Shown here: positions 56,521 to 64,000 of the stretch, in pieces | Position numbering within the stretch: the first letter of the stretch is position 1 | Layout: every line of letters starts with the position of its first letter | DNA from: Streptomyces luteolifulvus | GTDB lineage: Bacteria; Actinomycetota; Actinomycetes; Streptomycetales; Streptomycetaceae | Direction: 5' to 3' | Length of the DNA stretch: 64,000 bases | Assembly: GCF_008806595.1 (NCBI RefSeq) | Contig: NZ_VZRB01000030.1 | Coordinates: 31,365-95,364, forward strand | Notes under the pieces: model-generated | Told to the model about the DNA's origin: nothing | What the model saw: only the letters and a program-made list of their open reading frames with translations | The model's database searches: none | Made by a program: the position numbers and the translations under genes

Positions 56521-57057
56521 ATGGCCGCCCCCGACGAGCACGCCCCCGACCTGCCCGAATGTCCGTCCATGCGGGGAGACGGACTCCTCCCGGCCGAGCT
56601 GCGCGCCTGGATGCTGCTGCTCGCCGCGACGGGGGCGGTGGAGCAGGAGCTGCGCTCAGTCGTCAAGGAACGGCTCGATGTCTCCCATGACGAGTTCCTG
56701 ATCCTGTGCCTGCTGGCCGAGCAGCCCGCGGCGGGTCTGCGTATGACCCGGATCGCGGAACTCCTGGGCCGCCCCAAGACCCGGCTCACCTACCAGATGG
56801 CCTGCCTCCAGCACGCCGGGCTCGTCACCCGCAAGTCGGTGTGCGGGGACAAGCGGGGCGTCGAGGTCGCCCTCACCGACAAGGCCCGCCGGCTGCTGCA
56901 GGAGGCCTCCGGCGCGCTCGCCGAGACGGTCACCACGGCACTCACCCGCTTCGTGGGCCCCGCCCAGCGGGAGGCGGTGTGCGGGCTGCTGCCGGGCCTC
57001 TTCGAGGAGCCGGGCGCCCAGCAGGGCCCTGCGACGGTCACGCCGGGCGGTCAGTAG
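56521..57057 (+). CDS. MarR-family transcriptional regulator
   Basis: This 178-residue winged-helix regulator has the MarR core: LAATGAVEQELRSVVKERLDVSHDEFLILCLLAEQPAAGLRMTRIAELLGRPKTRLTYQMACLQHAGLVTRK is the helix-turn-helix region, and VEVALTDKARRLLQEASG is the wing and dimer helix. No ribosome site precedes the ATG, so the mRNA may be leaderless. The gene diverges from the YceI-like gene and overlaps the end of the nitrate reductase gene by 7 bp, tail to tail. It is likely to repress itself and the YceI gene through three AT-rich boxes. The inducing ligand is unknown. Confidence 0.9.
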   Translation: MAAPDEHAPDLPECPSMRGDGLLPAELRAWMLLLAATGAVEQELRSVVKERLDVSHDEFLILCLLAEQPAAGLRMTRIAELLGRPKTRLTYQMACLQHAGLVTRKSVCGDKRGVEVALTDKARRLLQEASGALAETVTTALTRFVGPAQREAVCGLLPGLFEEPGAQQGPATVTPGGQ

Positions 57058-60000
57058 ACGTCGCGGACGTAGCGCTTGTCGGCGGTGAGCTGCTTCACGT
57101 ACGCCGCCGCGCCGGTCTCGTCCAGCCCGCCGTGCAGCGTGGCGATGTCGCGCAGGGCCTGGTCCACGTCCCTGGCCATGCGGGAGGCGTCGCCGCAGAC
57201 GTAGAAGTGGGCGCCGTCCTGGAGCCAGGACCACAGCAGCGGGCCGTGTTCGCGCATCCGGTCCTGGACGTAGACCTTGGCGCGCTGGTCGCGGGAGAAG
57301 GCGGTGTCCAGGCGGGCGAGCGTGCCGTCGGCGAGGAACGCGGTGAGTTCGTCCTCGTAATAGAAGTCGGTGGCCCGGTGCTGCTCGCCGAACAGCAGCC
57401 AGTTGGGGGCCCGGTGGCCGCGGGCCCGGCGTTCCTCCAGGAAGCCGACGAAGGGCGCGACGCCGGTGCCGGGGCCGACCATCACCATGGGCACGGCGGG
57501 GTCGGCGGGCGGCCGGAAGTGCGGTGAGCGCTGGAGGTGGACCGGCACCGGGGTGTCCGGTGCGGCGTCGGCGAGAAACGGGGAGCAGACGCCCTGGCGC
57601 GGACGGCCGTGCAGGTTCTCGTAGCGCACGACGGAGACCGTCAGCGAGACCAGATGGGGGTCGGTCAGCGGGCTGGACGATATGGAGTACAGGCGGGGCT
57701 GCAGGCGCCCCAGGACGTCGGTCCACTCCTGGGCGTCGGCGCGGAGTCCGTGCTCGGCGGCCACGTCCACGGCCTGGCGGCCCCAGGACCACTTCGCGAG
57801 CTCGTCCTTGTTGTCCGGGCGCAGCAGCTTCTTCACCTCGCGGGCGTCGCGGGTCCGTTCGGCGGTGAAACGGAGCAGGCCCGGGGTGATCCTGGTGATG
57901 TCCAGATGGCGCAGCAGTGCCTCGCCGAGCGGGACCCCGCCGACGCCGTTCACCTCGACCTCCGTGTGCGCGTCCAGGCCGGTGACGGTCAGCCATTCCG
58001 CCACCAGATCCGGGGAGTTGAGCGGACGGACGCCGAGGGCGTCGCCCGCCTCGTAGAGGAGCGGTGTTCCGCTGTCGCGGGTGTCGAAGGTGAACCGGCG
58101 GACCTCTTTGCCGGCGCCCGGCCGGCTCAGCAGCCGGTTGCCCGTCAGACGGGCGGTGACGGGGGCGGGTCTTCTCGTACGGGGCGCCGTGGGCACGGCG
58201 ACGGGGGCGGGCGCCGGGCCGCCGGACGGTGACACGGCGGGCAGGGGCGCACCGGAGGCGGACCCGCCCGGGCCGGGCGCGCCGGAGAGCGCGGTGAGGA
58301 CCTCGTCGAGCCAGGCGCCGGCCGCGTCCTCGTAGTCCGGCTCGCAGTCCGTGCGCGGCGCCAGCCGCAGCGCGCCGAGTTCGTCCAGGCGCTGGTCCAG
58401 GCGGCGGCCGTGTCCGCAGAAGTCGCCGTACGAGGAGTCCCCGAAGGCGAGGACGGCATAGCGCCGGCCGTCCAGACGCGGGGTGTCGGGCTGGGCCAGG
58501 GCCTCCCAGAAGCCGGAGCCGTTGTCGGGGGCGTCGCCGTCGCCGAAGGTGCTGGTGATCAGCAGCAGATCGGCGCCCGGCGGCAGGGCCTCGACGTCGG
58601 CGTCGTCCATGCCGAGCAGGGAGGTGCTGTGTCCGACCGTGGTGAGCCGCTGGGCGGTGGCGGCCGCGAACTCCTCGGCGTTGCCGGTCTGCGAGGCCCA
58701 GAGGATCACGACGTCGCGCCGGGGTGACGTCGTGGATACGGCGGTCCCGGCGGCCCGTGAGTACATGCCGGCCAGCAACCCGTTGACCCACAGGGCGTGT
58801 TCGGGGCTGAAGGGCGCCGAGGGCGGCAGCACCGGCACACCGGGGGCGCCGGACGGAATGCCGGCGAGGAACCCGACGAGGTACTGCCGTTCCTGCTCGG
58901 TGAGCACGGGCGGCGGGGCGGGCTGGAGCCCGAGGAGGCCGGCGGCGGGGGTGACTTCCGCAACGGCAACCGGGTCCGGCACGGGAACGGGGTCGGGGGC
59001 CGGTACGCGAACGGGGTCCACCGTGCCCGGCGTGCGGACCGTCACCGGCGTCGGCACCTTCGCGAGCGAGACCGCGCACACCTTGAACTCGGGCTGGAAC
59101 GACAGGGGATCGATGGCGTCGCTGGTGACGGCGTTGACGCTCAGATACTCCCCGAACAGGTCGTTCCAGTGGAACGGCGCGAAACAACAGCCCGGCCGCA
59201 CCCGGTCGGTGACCACCGCGGGCAGCACGGCACGCCCGCGGCGTGAGGCGACCTCCACCGAGTCGCCGTCGGCGATGTCCAGTCCGGCCGCGTCCTGCGG
59301 ATGCAGTTCCACGAAGGGACCGGGATCGAGCTTGTTCAGCTTCGGCACCTTCGCGGTCTTGGTCAGTGTGTGCCACTGGTGCTGGAGGCGCCCGGTGTTG
59401 AGGACGAACGGGTAGTCGTCGTCGGGCATCTCGGCCGGCGGGAGGTGCGGACGGGCGAAGAACACGGCACGGCCGCTCGCGGTGGGGAAGGTGAGCGCCC
59501 CGTCCTCGCCGAGGTACCGGATCGGATTGCGGTCGGGCCCGTCGGCACGCGCGGCGGGCCACTGCACGGGGGTCGAGCGCAGCCGCTCGTAGGTCACGCC
59601 CCGCAGGTCCCAGCCGGTCCTGGGGTTCCAGGCCCGCTTGATCTCCTCGAAGACGTCCTCGGCGCTGTCGTAGGAGAACCCCTCGGTGAACCCCATGCCG
59701 CGGGCGACGGCGGCGATGATCCGCCAGTCCGCTCTCGCCTCTCCGGGCGGGTCGGCGGCCGGGCGGGCGAGCGTGAGGTTGCGTTCGCTGTTGACGAGGA
59801 CGCCCTCGGTCTCGGTCCACAGGGCGCCGGGCAGGACGATGTCGGCGTACGCGTTGGTCTCGGTGTCGGCGAAGACGTCCTGGGTGACGACGAACTCGGC
59901 GGCTTCGAGGCCCTCGATGACGGTTTTCCGGTTGGCGACGGAGGCCACCGGGTTGGTGCAGATGATCCAGCAGGCCTTGATCTCGCCGTCGGCCATCTTC

Positions 60001-61208
60001 CGGAACATCTCGACCGTGCCCCGGCCGACCCCGTCGGCGCGCAGGGTGCCGGGCTCCAGCTCCCACAGCTCCTCGACGAACGCCCGCTCCTCGTCGACGA
60101 GCACCGACCGCTGGCCCGGCAGCCCCGGCCCCATGTACCCCATCTCGCGCCCGCCCATCGCATTGGGCTGGCCGGTCAGGGAGAACGGCCCGCTGCCCGG
60201 GCGGCAGATCGCGCCGGTCGCAAGGTGCAGGTTGACCAGGGCGTTGGTGTTCCAGGTGCCGTGCGTGGACTGGTTCAGGCCCATCGTCCAGCAGCTCGCC
60301 CACTCCCGCGCCTCACCGATCAGCCGGGCCGCCTCCCGGATGTCGTCCTCGGCGAGTCCGGTGAGCGCGGCCACGGTGGCGGGCGGGTAGTCGGCCAGGA
60401 AGGCGGGCATCTCGTCCCAGCCCTCGGTGTGCGCCTCGATGAACCTCGGATCCGTGCGGCCGTTGTTGTGCAGCAGGTGGAGCAGCCCGTTGAGCAGCGC
60501 GAGGTCGGTGCCCGGCCTGAGCTGGAGGTAGAGGTCGGCCTTGTCGGCGGTGGCGGTGCGGCGCGGATCGACGACGATCAGCTTGGCGCCACCCGACTTC
60601 ACGCGGTCCATCATGCGCAGGAACAGGATCGGATGGCAGTCGGCCATGTTGGACCCGATGACGAGGAACAGGTCCGCGTGGTCGAGATCCTGGTACGAGC
60701 CGGGCGGCCCGTCCGCACCGAGCGACAGCTTGTAGCCGGTGCCGGCGCTTGCCATGCACAGCCGGGAGTTCGACTCGATCTGGTTGGTGCGCAGGTACCC
60801 CTTGGCCAGCTTGTTGGCCAGGTACTGCGCTTCGAGGCTCATCTGCCCCGACACATAGAGCGCGACCGCGTCCGGCCCGTGCTCGTCGATCACCGCCCGC
60901 AGCCGCCGCGCGGTCTCGGCGACCGCCGCGTCCACGGCGACCGGGACCGGCTCCTCTCCCCGATCGGGCCGGACGAGAGCCGTGCCGAGACGTCCCGGAG
61001 CGGCGAGCATGTCGGCGGTGGTGGCGCCCTTGGTGCACAGGCGGCCGAGGTTCGCGGGGTGTTCCTTGTCCCCGGATGCCTTGAGGACCGTACGCCGTCC
61101 GTCCGGTCCGAGCCCGACGTCGAGAACCATGCCGCAGCCCACACCGCAGTACGAGCAGACCGTCCGCACCTTCGTCGTGTCGGCGGTCCGCGGGTCCGGC
61201 GCGGCCAC
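57051..61208 (-). CDS. nasC: assimilatory nitrate reductase fused to a CysJ-like NAD(P)H flavoprotein
   Basis: This single 1385-residue chain should carry electrons from NAD(P)H through FAD, FMN, [4Fe-4S] and molybdenum cofactor to nitrate. The N-terminal part is a molybdopterin oxidoreductase: cluster motif CSYCGVGC at 18-25, then LGRLCTKGAT, NAMGGREMG and the dinucleotide-binding domain ending PGCCFAPFHWND. A Pro-rich linker (about 745-785) leads to a flavodoxin domain (WASQTGNAEEFAAATAQRL, FGDGDAPDNGSGFW, FGDSSYGDFCGHG). The C-terminal FAD/NAD(P)H domain is CysJ-type (RLYSISSSPLTD, GPGTGVAPFVGFLEER). Database names include bifunctional nitrate reductase/sulfite reductase flavoprotein. GTG 61208 is chosen because GGGGG lies 5 nt upstream; a GTG two codons earlier abuts it. 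No nitrite reductase gene is adjacent. Confidence 0.92.
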   Translation of the reverse strand: MAAPDPRTADTTKVRTVCSYCGVGCGMVLDVGLGPDGRRTVLKASGDKEHPANLGRLCTKGATTADMLAAPGRLGTALVRPDRGEEPVPVAVDAAVAETARRLRAVIDEHGPDAVALYVSGQMSLEAQYLANKLAKGYLRTNQIESNSRLCMASAGTGYKLSLGADGPPGSYQDLDHADLFLVIGSNMADCHPILFLRMMDRVKSGGAKLIVVDPRRTATADKADLYLQLRPGTDLALLNGLLHLLHNNGRTDPRFIEAHTEGWDEMPAFLADYPPATVAALTGLAEDDIREAARLIGEAREWASCWTMGLNQSTHGTWNTNALVNLHLATGAICRPGSGPFSLTGQPNAMGGREMGYMGPGLPGQRSVLVDEERAFVEELWELEPGTLRADGVGRGTVEMFRKMADGEIKACWIICTNPVASVANRKTVIEGLEAAEFVVTQDVFADTETNAYADIVLPGALWTETEGVLVNSERNLTLARPAADPPGEARADWRIIAAVARGMGFTEGFSYDSAEDVFEEIKRAWNPRTGWDLRGVTYERLRSTPVQWPAARADGPDRNPIRYLGEDGALTFPTASGRAVFFARPHLPPAEMPDDDYPFVLNTGRLQHQWHTLTKTAKVPKLNKLDPGPFVELHPQDAAGLDIADGDSVEVASRRGRAVLPAVVTDRVRPGCCFAPFHWNDLFGEYLSVNAVTSDAIDPLSFQPEFKVCAVSLAKVPTPVTVRTPGTVDPVRVPAPDPVPVPDPVAVAEVTPAAGLLGLQPAPPPVLTEQERQYLVGFLAGIPSGAPGVPVLPPSAPFSPEHALWVNGLLAGMYSRAAGTAVSTTSPRRDVVILWASQTGNAEEFAAATAQRLTTVGHSTSLLGMDDADVEALPPGADLLLITSTFGDGDAPDNGSGFWEALAQPDTPRLDGRRYAVLAFGDSSYGDFCGHGRRLDQRLDELGALRLAPRTDCEPDYEDAAGAWLDEVLTALSGAPGPGGSASGAPLPAVSPSGGPAPAPVAVPTAPRTRRPAPVTARLTGNRLLSRPGAGKEVRRFTFDTRDSGTPLLYEAGDALGVRPLNSPDLVAEWLTVTGLDAHTEVEVNGVGGVPLGEALLRHLDITRITPGLLRFTAERTRDAREVKKLLRPDNKDELAKWSWGRQAVDVAAEHGLRADAQEWTDVLGRLQPRLYSISSSPLTDPHLVSLTVSVVRYENLHGRPRQGVCSPFLADAAPDTPVPVHLQRSPHFRPPADPAVPMVMVGPGTGVAPFVGFLEERRARGHRAPNWLLFGEQHRATDFYYEDELTAFLADGTLARLDTAFSRDQRAKVYVQDRMREHGPLLWSWLQDGAHFYVCGDASRMARDVDQALRDIATLHGGLDETGAAAYVKQLTADKRYVRDVY

Positions 61209-61366
61209 GGGCACCCCCTGCCTCTCATGATCGTCCCGAGTGGTTGGAGCTGCCGCGACCGTACGAAATGCCCATTACACGGATGTCTCCTCGGCCGGTC
61301 ATCAGGGGTTACGCGCCTCGCACAGGGGTCGGCGTGCCGGTGTGAGCCGCGGACGGTGAGACGGGG
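61209..61366. other. upstream region of nitrate reductase gene
   Basis: This gap and the following 80 bp carry no gene. GTAAT and TTACG words occur that could belong to a GlnR site, but the full GlnR pattern is not clear. Confidence 0.3.
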
Positions 61367-61445
61367 GTGGGCAGGCGGTCTCACTGCCCGAGCCCGTCCC
61401 TGGACGAGGGAGTCTCCTGCTTGCCGCCGGTGACGACGAAGGTCA

Positions 61446-62392
61446 TGATCAGCGCGGACGTCGTCAACGGCCTCTGCTACGGCGGCCGCCTGCGCGTGCT
61501 GACCGACGTGCGGCGGCAGGTACCGGCGCACGACCCGGTGGGAGCGGCCGACCCGGCACCGGTTCTCGGCTGGGTCGACGTACCGTCCGGGGAATCGGCG
61601 CGCGGCGCAGACGGGCAGTCCTGGCGGAACACGGTGGAGGCGGAGGCCGTCCGGCGCGTGGTCGACGGACTGCTGGCAGGGCTTCCACCGGACGCGACTG
61701 TGGGAGTGGTCACCCCGTTCCGGGCGCAGAAGGAGGCCCTGGCACGGATGTGGAGGGACGACGACCGCGTCCGGGTCGGCACGGTTCACACCTTCCAGGG
61801 CGGACAGCGCGACGTGATGGTGCTCAGCCCGGTGGCAGCGCACAACACACCGCCCCGGACGACGTACTGGGTCGCGAGTCAAGTCAACCTGTGGAACGTG
61901 GCGGTGACCCGGGCCAAGTCGCAGCTGATCACGGTGGGCGGCCGTGCCTTCTGGCAGGACCAGAGCGGTCTGCCGGCCCTCCTCGCCGCGCACTCAGCGC
62001 CGCTGGCAGCCGGCGACGACGGCACGACGGCCGAGGCCGGCATGCCCGGCCGGGTGACCGAGGCCCGCGAGGACCTCGCCGACCGCTTGCAGCGGTACCT
62101 GGCCGACCAGGGCATCACCGATCTGGAGCGGGGCGTGGTGGTGGGCGGCCACCCGGTGGACCTGCTGTTCACCGACGCGGGCGAGAACACTGCAGTGCTG
62201 ATCGACCCCGGCCCGCGCCCCGGTCACGAACCCGCACGGCACCTTCGACAAACCCACGCCCGAGGCGATCTGCTCACCGGACTGCCCTCCGGAGGCCACG
62301 GAGCCAAGCCCTGCCCCGTGAGCCGGACGCTGCGAGTGCCTGCCTGGCGAATCCTGGCAGGCGAGACCGCACTGGCACCGCTGTTCGGCTGA
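61446..62392 (+). pseudogene. truncated SF1 (DNA2/NAM7-like) helicase, C-terminal part only
   Basis: The frame encodes the second RecA-like domain of an SF1 helicase: DVVNGLCYGGRL, TVGVVTPFRAQKEALARM (motif IV region), VGTVHTFQGGQRDVMVLSPV (motif V) and NLWNVAVTRAKSQLITVGG (motif VI). A restriction-endonuclease-like tail follows (LADRLQRYLADQGI...VVVGGHPVDLLFTD...TAVLIDPGP). The P-loop half with motifs I to III is absent, and homology starts abruptly close to the first codon, next to nitrate reductase upstream sequence. It is therefore a remnant, not a working helicase. The tail of this type is seen in AAA_11/AAA_12 proteins of streptomycetes. Confidence 0.7.
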
Positions 62393-62441
62393 GCGCCGGA
62401 CAGTACGGCCGGACCCGGACGGCCAGGCCCGGCGGCCACGT

Positions 62442-62862
62442 TCAGCCGCCGGGCAGGCTCCGCACGACGTACGTCATGTGCTGGAGGTTTCCCGCCCGCA
62501 GCCACTCCGTAGGCCCGCCCACACCCTCGCTGGTCGAGAGCGGACCATGCACGCAGGCACTCAGCCACCCCTCGCCCTGTCCGGCCCCCGCTCCCCGGAA
62601 CTCGGGCAGTTCGATGATCCGTCGGGCCGCACTGCGGTTGACGGCGATCCGGCCGGATCCCCGGGTCAGCGCCTTGAACAGGGGGTACGAGCCACTCGAT
62701 GGCTGGACCAGTTCGGGCCAGCAGGCTCCGGACGTCCCCCCCAAGGTGGCCGTCCCACTCGCCCGTGACCTGTACCCGGACCCCCAGTCCGCGCAGGCGG
62801 CGCCGGGCCGTCCCCACAGCCGCCGTCCGCTGCAACTCGGTCCGCTCCGGTCCGCCGACCAC
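62442..62862 (-). pseudogene. unknown gene with one-base frameshift at a G5/C5 run
   Basis: Codon use (high GC in third positions) points to a minus-strand gene in two frames. The first part reads ARRRLRGLGVRVQVTGEW and continues to RTGPAIEWLV; the second begins LFKALTRGSGRIAVNRSA, continues RRIIELPEFRG and ends at 62442. Removing one C from the run at 62681-62685 joins them as EWLVPLFKAL. The start is uncertain; a GTG at 62862 is one possibility. I do not recognise the family. It is either decayed or mis-sequenced. Confidence 0.45.
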
Positions 62863-62943
62863 CTGCGCGTGACCGCCGAGAAGATCCGACCGCGACGCCA
62901 CGCGAGGCACGCGAGGCACGAGATGCGGCAACCGAGTCGCCGT

Positions 62944-62962
62944 ATGGCATTTCAAATGCCAT
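62944..62962. promoter_or_regulatory. 19-bp palindrome over the toxin-antitoxin promoter
   Basis: ATGGCATTTCAAATGCCAT is a perfect inverted repeat around one base. It overlaps a -10-like CATAAT (62960-62965) only 6 bp before the antitoxin ATG, so the mRNA may be leaderless. It is a typical autorepression site for a VapB-type antitoxin. Confidence 0.7.
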
Positions 62963-62971
62963 AATCATGTC

Positions 62972-63256
62972 ATGGCTGACGACGACACCGACTTCTTCCC
63001 CGGCGACGGACCCACTAGCGGCATCTCCGTCTCCCTCACCGCCGGCACCTTGCAGGCGATCCGCGAGCGGGTGGGCAAGCGGGGCGTATCCGCCTACCTG
63101 GAGAAAGCCGCGCAACGGCAGATCGAGCGGGACAACCTCGACGAACTGATCGCCGACTTCGACGAGGCCAACGGCCCGGCCGATCCGGAGGCCGTGGCAG
63201 CCAAGCGGGCCAAGCTCACCGGCACCGCATCCTCCGGGACCGGGGCGGCCCCGTGA
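62972..63256 (+). CDS. VapB-type antitoxin
   Basis: This 94-residue protein has a ribbon-helix-helix-like core, GISVSLTAGTLQAIRERVGKRGVSAYLEKAAQRQIERDNLDEL, and an acidic C-terminal tail (ADFDEANGPADPEAVAAK) suited to neutralise a toxin. Antitoxins of this kind bind their own promoter, and a 19-bp palindrome lies just upstream. Its stop overlaps the GTG of the PIN toxin gene by 4 bp (GTGA). No ribosome site precedes the ATG. The cognate partner is intact, so the pair should be active. Confidence 0.85.
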   Translation: MADDDTDFFPGDGPTSGISVSLTAGTLQAIRERVGKRGVSAYLEKAAQRQIERDNLDELIADFDEANGPADPEAVAAKRAKLTGTASSGTGAAP

Positions 63257-63651
63257 GCGGCGCCCTCATCCTGGACAGCGAGGGCCTGGCCAAGGCCGTC
63301 CAGCGCGACCGCGAGGTCCACGAGTGGCTCACCGCCGCCCGCGACGCCGACCTGCCCGTCGTCACCTCCGCCGCCGTGCTCGTCGAGGTGATCCACCCGA
63401 AGATCAACGAAGCCGCACTGAAATGGACTCTGTCCCGGCTGCGGGTCGAGCCGGTCACCCAGGCCATCGCCCAGTCGGCCGCCACCCTGCTGCGCACGAC
63501 CGGACTGCACGGCCACAAGTACGCCATCGACGCCATGCTCTGCGCCACAGCACTCACCCATCCCGGGCGCGTCACGATCCTGACCTCGGACATCGAGGAC
63601 ATTGCCATACTCACCGCCAACCACGCGCGGATCGCGACCGAGAAAGTCTAG
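63253..63651 (+). CDS. VapC-type PIN-domain toxin
   Basis: PIN toxins are metal-dependent RNases that cut tRNA or rRNA. The 132-residue protein has the conserved acidic positions: Asp in LILDSEGLAKAV, Glu in VLVEVIH, Asp in YAIDAMLCATAL and Asp in ILTSDIEDIAIL. GTG start overlaps the antitoxin stop, giving coupled translation in the usual antitoxin-first order. The length is right for the family and no residue is missing. The cleavage target cannot be told. It closes a region of gene debris, which suggests local gain and loss. Confidence 0.88.
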   Translation: MSGALILDSEGLAKAVQRDREVHEWLTAARDADLPVVTSAAVLVEVIHPKINEAALKWTLSRLRVEPVTQAIAQSAATLLRTTGLHGHKYAIDAMLCATALTHPGRVTILTSDIEDIAILTANHARIATEKV

Positions 63652-64000
63652 CGCCGCCGGCGCAAGCCGAAGCCTGCTGGCATCTGGGCTCTGGACCAGG
63701 GTTGCCACCCGGACTCGACGCCTTGGGAGGCACTCTCACCCCGACAGGCCACACCCGACGCACCACCAACTGCGCGAACGCCTACCTGGCGCTTCATCAG
63801 AACCTGCGCCGAACATGCGTCAAGATATCTCCCGCAACGCACACAACGCCCATAATGCACACTCAAAGAACTGCAGGTCAGCGACTCAGCGCACCTTCGG
63901 TGCGCGCCGGGGGCGTGGTAAATGCCGTGGCGCGCGCCGGACATGCTTCTGTCTGCCCTGACGTGGGCTGATGCCGTTCGGGGACGCTGAAGGTGTTCGT
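63652..64000. other. 349-bp end of window without a gene
   Basis: A hairpin GCGCACC-TTC-GGTGCGC at 63889-63905 is the only structure seen and may be a terminator for the toxin-antitoxin operon or a downstream minus-strand gene. No convincing coding frame is present. Confidence 0.4.

Noticed and set aside
61209..61330. GlnR box upstream of nitrate reductase
   Set aside because: Single half-site-like words are present, but the four-part spacing of a GlnR site could not be made to fit.
59301..61433. Plus-strand open frame of 710 codons opposite nitrate reductase
   Set aside because: Antisense shadow of the molybdopterin domain.

Overview
The window is high-GC actinobacterial chromosome, almost certainly Streptomyces. 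Codon third positions are strongly G/C, GTG starts and AGGAGG-type ribosome sites are common, and several interspersed repeats look like ones I remember from streptomycetes. The gene order (sepF-like, arginine deiminase and ornithine carbamoyltransferase, XRE-MurA, aconitase, chitobiose transporter, ROK regulator, xylFGH, dxs) is the one I recall for the SCO5967 to SCO6013 region of S. coelicolor, read in reverse. That comparison is from memory, not from a search. I saw no rRNA, tRNA or CRISPR array.

Layout. 0.2-4 kb: an LCP cell-wall protein, two tandem paralogous propeller-like proteins and a small PIN/NYN-like protein. 4-8 kb: an APC amino acid permease and dxs, separated by a 173-bp inverted-repeat element. 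8-16.5 kb: xylose-type ABC transporter (xylFGH), its ROK regulator (rok7B7 type) and a chitobiose/GlcNAc ABC transporter (ngcEFG type). 16.9-24 kb: two large secreted GH92 alpha-mannosidases facing tail to tail, both preceded by the same 12-bp LacI-like palindrome. With ngcEFG they look like a glycan-foraging locus. 24.4-32 kb: a sensor PP2C phosphatase, aconitase with an iron-box-like site, and an XRE-MurA fusion with its own palindrome. 32-36.2 kb: an AbiEii-like nucleotidyltransferase toxin gene broken by one base, a Ser/Thr kinase and small genes.

36.3-43.8 kb: a cluster for aerobic CoA-dependent 2-aminobenzoate (anthranilate) breakdown. It holds a CoA ligase, a fused 2-aminobenzoyl-CoA monooxygenase/reductase, an enoyl-CoA hydratase, an acyl-CoA dehydrogenase, a RidA protein and a PaaX regulator. 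A shared 14-bp motif lies upstream of both divergent arms. 44-47 kb: an anti-sigma-type ATPase and the arginine deiminase pathway pair. 47-49 kb: an SPFH/band-7 protein and a NAD-kinase-like protein, preceded by two matching 21-bp palindromes. 49-53.6 kb: the Pnkp/Hen1 RNA repair pair plus an upstream hypothetical. 53.7-57 kb: a MazG-like pyrophosphohydrolase with an overlapping ATPase, a SepF-like protein, and a divergent YceI/MarR pair. 57-61.2 kb: one large nitrate reductase/flavoprotein fusion. 61.4-63.7 kb: a decayed stretch with a truncated helicase, a frameshifted gene and an intact VapBC-type toxin-antitoxin pair.

Most operons run on the minus strand. Start sites were moved from the longest open frame wherever a ribosome site, signal peptide or homology boundary favoured a shorter protein; this is noted in each entry. 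The best candidates for new biology are the SPFH/NAD-kinase-like operon with its double operator, the XRE-MurA fusion with its adjacent palindrome, and the GH92/chitobiose glycan locus.
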